This document shows, piece by piece, positions 1 to 9,751 of a DNA stretch of 64,000 nt. The DNA is from an uncultured Pseudomonadales bacterium (GTDB lineage Bacteria > Pseudomonadota > Gammaproteobacteria > Pseudomonadales > Cellvibrionaceae). The stretch is taken from assembly GCA_947487765.1 (NCBI GenBank), contig CANKXO010000003.1:434001-498000 (forward strand), written 5' to 3'. The notes under the pieces are model-generated. The model saw nothing but the letters and a program-made list of their open reading frames with translations. It was not told the DNA's origin and did no database searches. A program made the translations under genes and the position numbers. Every line of letters begins with the position of its first letter. Position 1 is the first letter of the stretch.

Positions 1-133
1 TCATAGACAGTTGAATGACGAAGAACTTGCTGCTGCCGGCGCCAGTAAAGACCTTATACGTATTTCAGTAGGCATTGAGAATATTGATGACATTATTGCA
101 GACGTTAGCCAAGCCTTAGATGCTGTATCGTAA
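1..133 (+). CDS. O-acetylhomoserine sulfhydrylase-like PLP enzyme, C-terminal end only
   Basis: Only the last 43 codons are inside the window, in frame from base 2, ending with TAA at 131-133. The residues [13 protein letters not shown] followed by [19 protein letters not shown] match the conserved C-terminus of Cys/Met-metabolism PLP enzymes of the O-acetylhomoserine (thiol)-lyase/cystathionine gamma-synthase family, where this segment carries the substrate-carboxylate arginine (R in LIRISVG). The family makes homocysteine or cysteine-type thioethers in the cytosol. The PLP lysine is outside the window, so MetY cannot be separated from MetB or MetZ. A thiol-dioxygenase-like cupin follows 75 bp downstream, giving a sulfur-amino-acid context. 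Confidence 0.75.
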   Translation, partial: HRQLNDEELAAAGASKDLIRISVGIENIDDIIADVSQALDAVS

Positions 134-145
134 ATATTTATTCTG

Positions 146-178
146 GGAGTCTCGGAGAGTCACTCACAGACTCCTTTA
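146..178 (+). terminator. Weak hairpin after the sulfhydrylase gene
   Basis: GGAGTCT at 146-152 pairs with AGACTCC at 168-174 and is followed by TTTAAT. It lies between the stop at 133 and the next start at 209. The T-run is short, so it may only partly terminate and could let some transcription reach the cupin gene. Confidence 0.4.
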
Positions 179-208
179 ATAAAAAGCTAAAAGTAAACGG
201 AGAGAATT

Positions 209-751
209 ATGTTCGACAAAGATTCATTTATTGAAAAATGTAAAGAGCTTGCCAAGCTAGAGGATGCTCATAAAAAAATTAAAGTGCTGCTTGAAGCATC
301 TATTACAAACCCAACACAAATAATGGATCAGCTAGGAACACCCAGCTCTGCTGGTTTTGATATATTGTATCGCTCCGACGAACTTACCATTATTAATTTT
401 ATATGGGCGCCAGGAATGGAACTTCATGCCCACAACCATAATATCTGGGCCGTGATTGGCATTTATAGTGGCGCAGAAGAAAATACGTTTTATGTAAGAA
501 AAGACGATACTATTGTTAAGCAGAATATTAAGAACCTGAGCGTAGGTGATGTGACTATGTTAGGGGAAAATGTGATTCATTCTGTAAAAAATACCACCGC
601 GGGATTTACTGGTGGGATACATATCTATGGCGGCGATTTTGTTGATATTGAAAGAAGCGAATGGGATATGGAATCTTTTAAAGAGTCACCCTACGACATG
701 GAACATACTCGCGAGGTTTTTGCAGAAGCGAATAAAAAATTGGCAATGTAA
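209..751 (+). CDS. Cupin-fold, cysteine-dioxygenase-like protein
   Basis: 180 aa, cytosolic (no signal peptide). A small beta-helix (cupin) protein resembling the cysteine dioxygenase superfamily. Residues 67-84 read as the PG...HxHxxW...G core: H75 and H77 are likely Fe(II) ligands and H124 the third, and the motif GAEENTFY (88-95) follows, as in many thiol-dioxygenase relatives. Family members oxidise a thiol such as cysteine or 3-mercaptopropionate to a sulfinic acid with O2. Start chosen at ATG 209 with GGAGA just upstream. The neighbour makes thiol amino acids, which fits a role in thiol turnover, but substrate is inferred. It could also be an unrelated metal-binding cupin. Confidence 0.6.
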   Translation: MFDKDSFIEKCKELAKLEDAHKKIKVLLEASITNPTQIMDQLGTPSSAGFDILYRSDELTIINFIWAPGMELHAHNHNIWAVIGIYSGAEENTFYVRKDDTIVKQNIKNLSVGDVTMLGENVIHSVKNTTAGFTGGIHIYGGDFVDIERSEWDMESFKESPYDMEHTREVFAEANKKLAM

Positions 752-770
752 ATTAGGAGAGAATTCCTTT

Positions 771-812
771 AAAGCCAAGAATTAAAAATTTTCGCTATAA
801 TTCTTGGCTTTT
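771..812. terminator. Bidirectional terminator between convergent genes
   Basis: A perfect 14-bp inverted repeat: arm 771-784 pairs with 798-811, with an A-run on one side and a T-run on the other. It sits between the cupin gene (+) and the DUF2147 gene (-), so it can stop transcription from both sides. Confidence 0.85.
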
Positions 813-838
813 ATAGTTAAAGTACATTCAATATATAT

Positions 839-1315
839 TTAATTAGCTTGCCTTTCCCATACTTGTGTTCGCCCTAATATAGGAGTGCCAATATAGCCGC
901 GCACCTTCAATTCGTTGCCACCTTCTTGCAAGCTGAGCTTTACTTTGTATTCTTTCCCTTTTTTAGGATCCAGTATTTTCCCACCACCCCAAGATTCTCC
1001 GTCATCATTGGGGGTTACACCCCACAAAATAACCATACCCGTAATTGGCTGATTCGCTTTATCTCCCTTACATTTATCACACAAGGGATTCGGTTTGCTC
1101 GGATTAAGTAGTTCTATCACTTTTCCTTCAAATCCACCGTTCACTTCATAAATTTCTATGATACTTTTCGGCTTTCCTGTTTTGTCATCAATTGAACGCC
1201 ACTTTCCCACAGGGGAATCACTGGCCAATGCAAAATTAGATAAAAGGAAGAATACACTCAACACTATCATTAACGAGGCACGAAAAATATGCTGAGTCAT
1301 ACCGTAGCTTTTCAT
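839..1315 (-). CDS. DUF2147 family exported protein
   Basis: 158 aa. An N-terminal hydrophobic stretch (about residues 13-29, ending ALAS) looks like a Sec signal peptide, so the mature protein should be periplasmic. The mature part opens with PVGKWRSIDDKTGKPKSII, then GKVIEL, a CxxC pair (CDKC), GMVILWG and a WGGGKILDPKKGKEY segment, the diagnostic blocks of DUF2147. No catalytic function is established for this family; it is predicted to be a lipocalin-like beta-barrel. A second Met at residue 6 could be the true start. It lies 36 bp downstream of the EEP-family gene on the same strand, so the two may be co-transcribed. Confidence 0.8.
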   Translation of the reverse strand: MKSYGMTQHIFRASLMIVLSVFFLLSNFALASDSPVGKWRSIDDKTGKPKSIIEIYEVNGGFEGKVIELLNPSKPNPLCDKCKGDKANQPITGMVILWGVTPNDDGESWGGGKILDPKKGKEYKVKLSLQEGGNELKVRGYIGTPILGRTQVWERQAN

Positions 1316-1351
1316 AATTTACTCCAATGTCATTATTATTAGTTTATCGAG

Positions 1352-2386
1352 TTATTTCGCAGGTCTATATTCAAATGTGGCCCTGACTATACCATGATCA
1401 GATGTCCCATTCTCTTTATGGTTCGATTTATTTAAATGATCATTAAATAGATCCATACATTTAAAAGCCCATAATCGTTTTTTCGAATTATCATAAAACT
1501 CCTGAGACACTAGAATATGATCCAAAGATTCATGAACATTTTGATAAATATGCGTGTAATACACATCTCTTAATGCTCGATATTCTTGCAATGTACCCAC
1601 TGTATAAAGGGCTGTATCACTGCCTCCCTTACTTAAACCACTTAACAAGTAATTAGGCTGAGCTGTAATGACATTTAAGGTATTGCTATGCTGGCCATCG
1701 TTTAGATCGCCCAGCACGACTACCGGGTTTTCATTGCCCTTCATTTCTTCTGTCAATATCATGCGCAATGCTGTTGCCTCTGCAGTACGCCGAATAGTCG
1801 AAATAGCCGAACCCAAAGCTGCCCGGTGCTTAGAATAATAAGATGGTTGATCCTTATACCATGGCTCACGAAAAACTTTTGTCGGTGCTTTGGACTTTAA
1901 ATGAGCCACATAAACTGATATTACCTTTCCATTTGACCTGGGCTTTACACGAAAATGCAAAAGGGGGCGAGAAAATTTATCAATAGCAACAGAAATGCCT
2001 GACGTTTGGGCATCATCACCACCGCTAGCCAACTTGAATTTTTCAGGAAATTCAGTAATCCAATCGGGATCACCGATCAATATTTCTTTTTTGACGGCAG
2101 CCGCACAAGTTATAGACTGACCCGTATGACCATCGGGAACGAGTAATGAATACTCTGATTGCAATTTAGACTCTTTAAAAACATCCTGCAATGCTTTCTG
2201 ATGCCAAAGCTCTTGAAAACCAATAACATCAGCATTGATTGTTTTTATTATATCGCTCGTCCATTCTATTTTTTTATCGTAGGCTTCTTGGGTCCAGCCA
2301 TCACTATCTGTATAAACCCTTAAGCCCGGTAAATTTAAATTATATAAATTACACGATGAGAAAGTTACTGTCGTACGCCGTGCCAT
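1352..2386 (-). CDS. Endonuclease/exonuclease/phosphatase (EEP) family protein
   Basis: 344 aa, no signal peptide. The EEP catalytic blocks are present in order: N13 near the N-terminus, metal-ligand E59 in GFQEL, AHLKS around residues 161-165, GDLND (226-230) and the terminal SDHG at 329-332 with the catalytic histidine. The fold covers Mg-dependent phosphodiesterases including exonuclease III, DNase I and inositol phosphatases. Sequence alone does not define the substrate here. The absence of a leader suggests cytosolic action. It reads toward the DUF2147 gene, with a 36-bp gap. Confidence 0.75.
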   Translation of the reverse strand: MARRTTVTFSSCNLYNLNLPGLRVYTDSDGWTQEAYDKKIEWTSDIIKTINADVIGFQELWHQKALQDVFKESKLQSEYSLLVPDGHTGQSITCAAAVKKEILIGDPDWITEFPEKFKLASGGDDAQTSGISVAIDKFSRPLLHFRVKPRSNGKVISVYVAHLKSKAPTKVFREPWYKDQPSYYSKHRAALGSAISTIRRTAEATALRMILTEEMKGNENPVVVLGDLNDGQHSNTLNVITAQPNYLLSGLSKGGSDTALYTVGTLQEYRALRDVYYTHIYQNVHESLDHILVSQEFYDNSKKRLWAFKCMDLFNDHLNKSNHKENGTSDHGIVRATFEYRPAK

Positions 2387-2488
2387 ATCGCTTTCCTTTT
2401 AAGTACTTTTTATAAAGTGCTTCTTAAAATTTGCGCCATACTGCTCTTATGTAGTTAAGTCTTATAAAATAGAGAATTCCGAAATGGT

Positions 2489-2518
2489 AAAAAAGTCTGC
2501 TTAATAATAAGCAGACTT
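2489..2518 (-). terminator. Intrinsic terminator overlapping the fghA stop codon
   Basis: Arms 2493-2503 and 2508-2518 form an 11-bp perfect stem with a 4-nt loop. Read on the minus strand it is followed by a run of six T. The distal arm includes the TAA stop of the S-formylglutathione hydrolase gene, and the proximal arm encodes its last residues. Confidence 0.85.
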
Positions 2519-3355
2519 CCCTTCACCTCTTAAGGCTTTATCATGGTATCGCAGATGATCTTCAATAAAGCTCGCGATAAAAAAGTAACTATGGTCGTAA
2601 CCTGAATGCATGCGCAAGGTCAGTGGATAGTTGGCTTTTTCACAAGCCGCTTGCATTGCTTCTGGCTTAAGCTGCTCTTTTAAGAATTCATCATTCTCAC
2701 CCTGATCAAGCAAGATTGGCAATTTTTCCTCTGCTGCTTCGATCAGTAGAGAAGCATCATACTGAGACCATGTACTTTTATCTTCACCTAAATATCGGGT
2801 AAAAACATTTTGTCCCCAAGCGCAATCTGTTGGATTACAGATGGGAGAAAACGCAGAAACGGAAGCGTATCTTTCAGGGTTTTTAAGTGCGATAGTTATC
2901 GCGCCATGCCCACCCATAGAATGACCACTGATACTACACTTGTCAGTGACAGGAAAATTATCCTGAATCGCTTTTGGCAACTCATCAACAACATAGTCAT
3001 ACATATTGTAATGCTCGCTCCACGGCTTTTGTGTTGCGTTCAGGTAAAAACCTGCGCCAGAACCGAAATCATAATTATCATGCTCACCGGGTAAATCTGT
3101 ACCACGTGGGCTTGTGTCAGGACAAACAATAGCAATACCCAATTCAGCCGCCACCCTTTGTGCACCCGCTTTCTGCATGAAATTCTCATCTGTACAGGTC
3201 AAACCTGACAACCAGTACAATACTGGCACAGATTGTTTTGCAGCTTGTGGCGGCAAATAAATCGCAAAGATCATTTCACAGTTCAAACAATCAGAATGAT
3301 GTTGGTAACGCTTCATCCAACCATCGAAAGACTTGTTTTCAGATAGTAGCTTCAT
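2501..3355 (-). CDS. fghA: S-formylglutathione hydrolase
   Basis: 284 aa, close to the family's usual 275-285. Cytosolic esterase-D-type serine hydrolase that splits S-formylglutathione to formate and glutathione, the last step of glutathione-dependent formaldehyde oxidation. The nucleophile is S146 in GHSMGG; the acid is around D222 and the histidine H255 in YDHSY. The oxyanion region WLSGLTCT (about 48-55) and the block CPDTSPRG (78-85) are diagnostic. The gene follows the class III alcohol dehydrogenase gene on the same strand after about 100 bp and ends in a strong terminator, so the two likely form a formaldehyde-detoxification unit. No FrmR-type regulator gene is adjacent. Confidence 0.95.
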   Translation of the reverse strand: MKLLSENKSFDGWMKRYQHHSDCLNCEMIFAIYLPPQAAKQSVPVLYWLSGLTCTDENFMQKAGAQRVAAELGIAIVCPDTSPRGTDLPGEHDNYDFGSGAGFYLNATQKPWSEHYNMYDYVVDELPKAIQDNFPVTDKCSISGHSMGGHGAITIALKNPERYASVSAFSPICNPTDCAWGQNVFTRYLGEDKSTWSQYDASLLIEAAEEKLPILLDQGENDEFLKEQLKPEAMQAACEKANYPLTLRMHSGYDHSYFFIASFIEDHLRYHDKALRGEGKSAYY

Positions 3356-3453
3356 AGTATTTACGCTTATATATTAATATTTAAAAGATCAAAGGCACAA
3401 TGTGCCTCTGATCACTTATTTAAGGCCATTTATTGAAAAATGACTTTCGCTCG

Positions 3454-4572
<1,119 letters not shown>

Positions 4573-4754
4573 TCATAAGCATTTATTAAAATTTTGGGTT
4601 AGTGTAACAACTTTGCCTTTCCCCTGCACTGCCCTTAAAACCAAGCATTTCGGAGGGATTCAGCGAGTTTGTGGCCGCAGTGAACTCTCTGGCAGGCATT
4701 GTGTCAATATGAAGATATATTCATAAGATACGAAACTCAGCAGAACCGCTTTCC

Positions 4755-5465
4755 ATGAAAATTTCTATAAAAAAAGCCATACTCTTTTTCACCGCAATAC
4801 TGGCCATCAGCTCCGCTCATGCTCAAGTAGAGGGAGTGAAATACATCTGGAAAGAAAAGCTCGATAAGGAAGGGATTAAAATTTATACCAGCAAGGTACA
4901 AGGGTCAAAATACAATGCGGTCCGCGGTGTTATGACTGCCAAAGCTAATATAACCAGCTTAGTCGCATTGGTACAGGACACATCATCCTGCCCTCAATGG
5001 GCTGAGTTTTGCAAAGAATCTCGCGTGCATAAAAAAATATCAGACACTGAATACTATATTTACACCTACAACGATATCCCCTTCCCTGTTACCGATAGAG
5101 ATGCGGTAACCAAGGTAGTATGGAAACAAGACCCAGACACATTAAAAGTCAGCATGCGAAGCACCCCAACCAAAGGCCTTATAGAAAAAACTAAAGCCGT
5201 TCGCATAGAAGAAGCCGATTCTCAGTGGCATTTCACACCACTAAAAGATGGCAGCACATTGGTTGAAAGCTTTGCACATATTAACCCAAATGGCCCAACA
5301 CCAGCCTGGCTCACTAATATGTTATTAGTAAAAGCGCCTTTCAAAACCATGAAAAACATGCGAGCAATTGCCGAGCGAGGCGATTATCAAAATAAATCTC
5401 TTGCATTTATTCATGACCCTGGAAAAAATCTCAGCAATTGCAGCTCTGCATCAAAGACTTGCTGA
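4755..5465 (+). CDS. Exported START-domain protein
   Basis: 236 aa. A clear signal peptide (residues 1-23, ending SSAHA) precedes a START/Bet v 1-like lipid-binding domain of about 190 residues. The blocks WKEKLDKEGIKIYTSKVQGS, the region around TSSCPQW and the DIPFPVTDRDAV segment (about 112-123) match bacterial START proteins. Such domains hold a hydrophobic ligand in a helix-grip cavity; the bacterial ligand is generally unknown. The tail ends with two cysteines (SNCSSASKTC) that could form a disulfide in the periplasm. It is a single-gene unit between divergent frmA and the next plus-strand gene 253 bp on. Confidence 0.8.
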   Translation: MKISIKKAILFFTAILAISSAHAQVEGVKYIWKEKLDKEGIKIYTSKVQGSKYNAVRGVMTAKANITSLVALVQDTSSCPQWAEFCKESRVHKKISDTEYYIYTYNDIPFPVTDRDAVTKVVWKQDPDTLKVSMRSTPTKGLIEKTKAVRIEEADSQWHFTPLKDGSTLVESFAHINPNGPTPAWLTNMLLVKAPFKTMKNMRAIAERGDYQNKSLAFIHDPGKNLSNCSSASKTC

Positions 5466-5718
5466 TACAACCTGATTGAAAAGAATTCATTCATCGCCAT
5501 TAAAAAATTCATACCATTATTTAATGATAAAATTAAAATCCTTATCTTTCATAACGATACAATCACACTTTACTTAATTATTGAAAACGTCAATTTTTTA
5601 ACTGTAAGTCTTATACAAATTTTTTCTCTTTTTTTATTACCCCTAATTCCGCAATTGAAAACGAAATCTAAGCAGCTACACTCAAATTAGACAACAGATA
5701 AATGCGGAATACCCCTAT

Positions 5719-6693
5719 ATGTACCTACGAACCATTTTCGGCTCACTATTAGCCATGAGCCTTTTATTCTTTTCGGGGCTTTCAAATGCCTCCAACCAAC
5801 ATAACCCTGATGACGTTTACTCTAAAGTAGATTATGCATTTCGCCTAACCCAGAAGTTACTGGAAAATAAAAGCATTAATGATTTGTCGTATCCAGTTTC
5901 TCATGAAAAAACTGTCAAACCTATGCATGTGTACGAACTACATGTATCAGTAATCACTGAGCTTTATCGATACTCATTAAAGAATGATTTAACACCACCA
6001 CCACTAACCTTTTCGTCGCCAATTGTCTATACGCCTATAGATGTTTATAAGTTATCTAAAATCATTGTCGACAGCGTGGAGTCCATTTATAAAAAAGATA
6101 TTGGCTTTATTGCCATGTTTAATGCCAAATTCAAAGGGAAAACTCCAAAAGATGTTTATGGGAAATTATATGAACTTTATTACGGATTAGTTCGTTTAAA
6201 CGATGCGAAAAAAGTCAGCCCTAATAATGTATATGCCCAAGCCAAACGAGCAAAAGAAGATTTGCAAATTATGTTGCTTACTTTATCTAAACGTTTAAAC
6301 AATAAAGAAATAGACAAAAAGCGTTTATTGGTTACAGCCACTTATGGAATGCATCCAGATGGCTCGACAATGTCAGCCTTTGAGAAAGGAAAAAAGCCAA
6401 AGGATGTAATCCAAAGCGCTTTTGGTATTCGCAAAAAACTTAATACTTTAAGAAAAACATACAAGATGAAAGAAGTTGCTATCCCTAACTTATCAGATTA
6501 CGCGACTGTAGCTCCAGTAGATGCTTTTTTACAGACTCAATTTATTATTGCCGAAATCAATCTACTGAAATCTCCATTTAAAATTAATCATTCCACTAAT
6601 GTTGCTATTGATACCGATAAAAAAACGCCTTCAGATGTATATCAAGAAATGAAGCATATATCTTATCTACTTGATCGCCTGATTAGCCTATAG
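5719..6693 (+). CDS. Secreted protein of about eight P-x-D-V-Y repeats, upstream of a chemoreceptor
   Basis: 324 aa; I do not recognise a named family. A signal peptide spans residues 1-24 (ending SNA). The mature part is a chain of units that each start with a Pro-x-Asp/Asn-Val-Tyr signature, followed by an amphipathic helix rich in K, L and I. The prolines are at residues 30, 68, 106, 143, 168, 227, 266 and 304, so most units are 37-39 residues; the 168-227 interval is longer and the 143-168 one is short. Units 6 (DVI) and 7 (DAF) are degenerate. This predicts an all-helical periplasmic solenoid or bundle. It ends 13 bp before the chemoreceptor gene, so the two are almost certainly co-transcribed and may act together. 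Confidence 0.75.
   Translation: MYLRTIFGSLLAMSLLFFSGLSNASNQHNPDDVYSKVDYAFRLTQKLLENKSINDLSYPVSHEKTVKPMHVYELHVSVITELYRYSLKNDLTPPPLTFSSPIVYTPIDVYKLSKIIVDSVESIYKKDIGFIAMFNAKFKGKTPKDVYGKLYELYYGLVRLNDAKKVSPNNVYAQAKRAKEDLQIMLLTLSKRLNNKEIDKKRLLVTATYGMHPDGSTMSAFEKGKKPKDVIQSAFGIRKKLNTLRKTYKMKEVAIPNLSDYATVAPVDAFLQTQFIIAEINLLKSPFKINHSTNVAIDTDKKTPSDVYQEMKHISYLLDRLISL
5803..6690 (+). repeat. Degenerate ~38-residue coding repeats (P-x-D-V-Y)
   Basis: Eight protein-level repeats within the secreted protein. The signature positions are residues 30-34, 68-72, 106-110, 143-147, 168-172, 227-231, 266-270 and 304-308. The DNA itself is not obviously repetitive, so the duplications are old and held at protein level. 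Confidence 0.8.
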
Positions 6694-6706
6694 GAATTAC
6701 CCGACA

Positions 6707-8296
6707 ATGTTAAAATCTCTCAAGCATAAAATATTATTAGCAAATTCAACTTTTGTTATTGTTGTTGTATTATCAACACTATTTGTGGGCTATCAGATAA
6801 ACCAAACTCAAGGGCTTGCCTCTGAAGAACAACAAATCATTGAACAGCTTTCCGAGCTAACAAAAATTGAAAAAAACTTTTTTGAAATGAAAGAATCTGG
6901 GCTGCTCTTTTCTATGCTATTCAGAGATAAAACTCAAGAAAAGATGAAGTCTTCCTACAATAAAATACTAAGCCTTATTGATTCGAATGAAGCTGATTCA
7001 TTAAAAATTCTCTCAGGCCACGTTAACGAGTATCACACTTTATTAGAAGAAGTCTCTTTAGCTTTTATAGATGATGACAAGGTGAAAGGCAGTCTATTGC
7101 TCAGCCAAGCAGAAACGTTATCAAGCACAATTAATGAGGTGCTAGCCACCCATGTTCAAAAATTAGAAAAGCAAGGTGTAGAACTAAGCTTAGCTAATGA
7201 AAAAAGACGCGAACATACTAGCGATGTTATAAAAACATCGATATATTCGCAAATTGTATTAATCATCATATTAGGCATTGGGTTCTCAGTATTATTATCG
7301 AAACTTATTATCAGCCCTTTAATTAATCTCCGTAAAACGGTCAGCACCATTCAAGATCAAGGAGATTTAACGTTACGCTCACATATCGAATCTACTGATG
7401 AAATCGGAGATCTAAGCAGATCCTTTAATACCATGCTCAGCAGCCTTAATGGCATTGTCAGCAATGTGCGTAAGCAATCTGAAGAAGTATCAACATCCGC
7501 CAGTGAGCTCTCAACAATAACAACCCAAACCGTTGCAGGAACCAAAGAACAGTCACAAAGAACCAATGAATTAGCAGATGTCATTCATAATTAATCATCT
7601 GCCGTTAAAACTATCGCAGACAATGCAGAAGAAGCGTCCGAATCTGCAAAAGAAACCAATGCGTCTGCACTTTCTGGACACACTGTCGTTAATAGAACAA
7701 TTTCCGATATCAACGATCTAGCAAACGAAATGAAACAAACTTCTCTCGCCATCGAGAAAGTTAAAAATGATAGTGAAAACATTGGTACAGTACTTGATGT
7801 AATTAAAACCATTGCAGAACAAACCAATCTGCTTGCATTAAATGCAGCGATTGAGGCTGCTAGAGCAGGAGAACAAGGCCGAGGCTTTGCTGTGGTAGCT
7901 GACGAAGTGCGAACCTTAGCTCAACGGACGCAACAGTCAACCATTGAGATTGAAGAACTAGTGGGAACACTTCAACAGGGTGCTCAAGAAGCCGTGGCGG
8001 TTATGAATACCAACCAGGAAAAAGCAAACAATACTGCAACGCAATCACAACAAGCGGGAACAGCGTTAGATGAAATAAAGAATGCTATTCAAACTATTCT
8101 GTCAATGAATACCAGTATTGCCGAAGCAGCACAACAACAAATGCAAGCAACGGAATTAGCCAATCAAAATACTAACCGAATTACTGAAATCGCTCAACAA
8201 ACTGCCGAAGGCGCGAATCAAACGTCAAATGCCAGCAAGCATTTAGATAGCTTGGGCAATCAATTGCAACAAAGCATTCAACAGTTCAAAGTTTAA
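6707..8296 (+). pseudogene. Methyl-accepting chemotaxis protein gene with an in-frame TAA
   Basis: A single reading frame of 530 codons broken only by TAA at 7592-7594 (codon 296). Before it: TM1 (about residues 9-28), a periplasmic helical domain of about 150 residues, TM2 (about 182-205) and HAMP (about 205-258, with DEIGDLSRSFNTM). After it, in the same frame: the rest of the signalling domain, including the hairpin tip [31 protein letters not shown] and second methylation helix. The stop falls in the first methylation helix, where relatives usually read ...NEMSAAV. No frameshift or other damage is seen, so the lesion is recent or a sequencing error. An ATG at 7730 could restart a 188-aa cytoplasmic fragment, but with a weak ribosome site. 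Confidence 0.85.
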
Positions 8297-8302
8297 TCAA
8301 AG

Positions 8303-8334
8303 GCAGCATGAGCAAGCCTATTTATTCATGCTGC
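8303..8334. terminator. Hairpin between the chemoreceptor gene and serA
   Basis: GCAGCATGA (8303-8311) pairs with TCATGCTGC (8326-8334). It lies between convergent genes but has no good T-run on either side, so termination would be weak. Confidence 0.4.
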
Positions 8335-8350
8335 AAATACTTTCTAAAAA

Positions 8351-9580
8351 TTAATGTATTACTCGGCAACGTATAGTGCCTTTAATATTTTTTAACTGTT
8401 TTAATGCCATATCACTATAATCAGCATCCACCTCAACAACAACGTAGCCTACCTTCTCGTTAGTTTGTAAATACTGGCCTGCAATATTGATATTGTTATC
8501 CGAAAAAATATTATTAATAGAAGACAATACACCAGGAATGTTTTGATGAACGTGCAGCAAACGATGCTTGCCAGGATGCTCAGGCAAAGCGACCTCAGGA
8601 AAATTGACTGAACTCGTTGTTGTTCCATTATCAGAGTACTTCACTAATTTCTCAGCAACTTCCAAGCCTATATTCTGCTGAGCTTCTTGAGTAGATCCAC
8701 CGATATGAGGTGTCAAAATAGTATTATCGAACTGGCGTAAAGGACTGACAAATTCTTCAGCATTACCTTTAGGCTCAATAGGGAAAACGTCAATCGCCGC
8801 ACCGGCAAGATGCTTATCGTCTAACGCAGCTGCCAACGCATCAATATCAATCACCGTACCCCGTGCCGCATTAATCAAAATTGAACCCGCTTTCATAGCA
8901 GTAATTTCTTTTTGACCAAACATATTTTTTGTAGAAGGGCTTTCAGGCACATGCAATGTCACAACATCTGACATGCCCAACAACTCATGAAGATCACGTA
9001 CTTGCACAGCATTCCCCAATGGTAATTTAGTCACAACATCATAAAAGCGTACTCTCATACCCAATGCTTCGGCTAACACACTAATTTGGCTACCAATAGA
9101 GCCATAGCCGACAACACCCAATGTTTTACCTCTTGCCTCATACGAACCGACAGCTGACTTCAACCATCCACCACGATGACAAACCGCATTTTTTTCAGGG
9201 ATGCCTCGCAATAACATAATCGCTTCAGCTAAGACTAGCTCAGCAACAGAACGCGTATTGGAGTACGGAGCGTTAAAAACAACAACCCCGAATTCTTGTG
9301 CGGCAAGCAAGTCTACTTGGTTAGTGCCAATACAAAAACAACCTACCGCCACCAACTTATTTGCTTTTTCTAAAACTCGTCGAGTCAGTTGAGTGCGAGA
9401 GCGAATACCAATAAAATGCACATCTTTAATTTTTTCTATTAGCTCATCTTCAGTTAATGCTGTTTTTATATATTCAATATTGGTGTAACCAGCCTCCTTC
9501 AATGTATCAACAGCTGTCTGATGGACACCTTCTAATAATAGAAAACGAATCTTATCTTTTTCGAGCGAAATAGAAACCAT
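8351..9580 (-). CDS. serA: D-3-phosphoglycerate dehydrogenase
   Basis: 409 aa, the length of the E. coli-type enzyme. Catalyses NAD-dependent oxidation of 3-phosphoglycerate, the first step of serine synthesis. The N-terminal part has GIRSRTQLTRRVLEKA, the nucleotide-binding motif GYGSIGSQIS (about 158-167), the catalytic arginine block NAARGTVIDIDAL and the histidine in LTPHIGGST. A C-terminal ACT domain (about 336-409, with HVHQNIPGVLSSIN) is the serine-sensing regulatory module, so feedback inhibition by serine is expected. Convergent with the chemoreceptor gene and divergent from phrB. Confidence 0.95.
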   Translation of the reverse strand: MVSISLEKDKIRFLLLEGVHQTAVDTLKEAGYTNIEYIKTALTEDELIEKIKDVHFIGIRSRTQLTRRVLEKANKLVAVGCFCIGTNQVDLLAAQEFGVVVFNAPYSNTRSVAELVLAEAIMLLRGIPEKNAVCHRGGWLKSAVGSYEARGKTLGVVGYGSIGSQISVLAEALGMRVRFYDVVTKLPLGNAVQVRDLHELLGMSDVVTLHVPESPSTKNMFGQKEITAMKAGSILINAARGTVIDIDALAAALDDKHLAGAAIDVFPIEPKGNAEEFVSPLRQFDNTILTPHIGGSTQEAQQNIGLEVAEKLVKYSDNGTTTSSVNFPEVALPEHPGKHRLLHVHQNIPGVLSSINNIFSDNNINIAGQYLQTNEKVGYVVVEVDADYSDMALKQLKNIKGTIRCRVIH

Positions 9581-9751
9581 GAGTTTGAAAAACCTCAGTA
9601 TTAGAGAGAATAAAAGTTATTTAGGCAATAGGAGTTTTTAGAGGCCGCGCATTGTAGCAGACTTAAACGCCAAAGCCTACAGCAACAAATACAAACAAAT
9701 CTAGAACATTTTTTTTTGCGTAAAAACGCAATTAACAACCAAGGAATATTT

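Noticed and set aside
9716-9751. Earlier TTG start for the photolyase
   Set aside because: ATG 9752 has a good AAGGA site and the conserved N-terminus begins there; the 12 extra residues are not typical.
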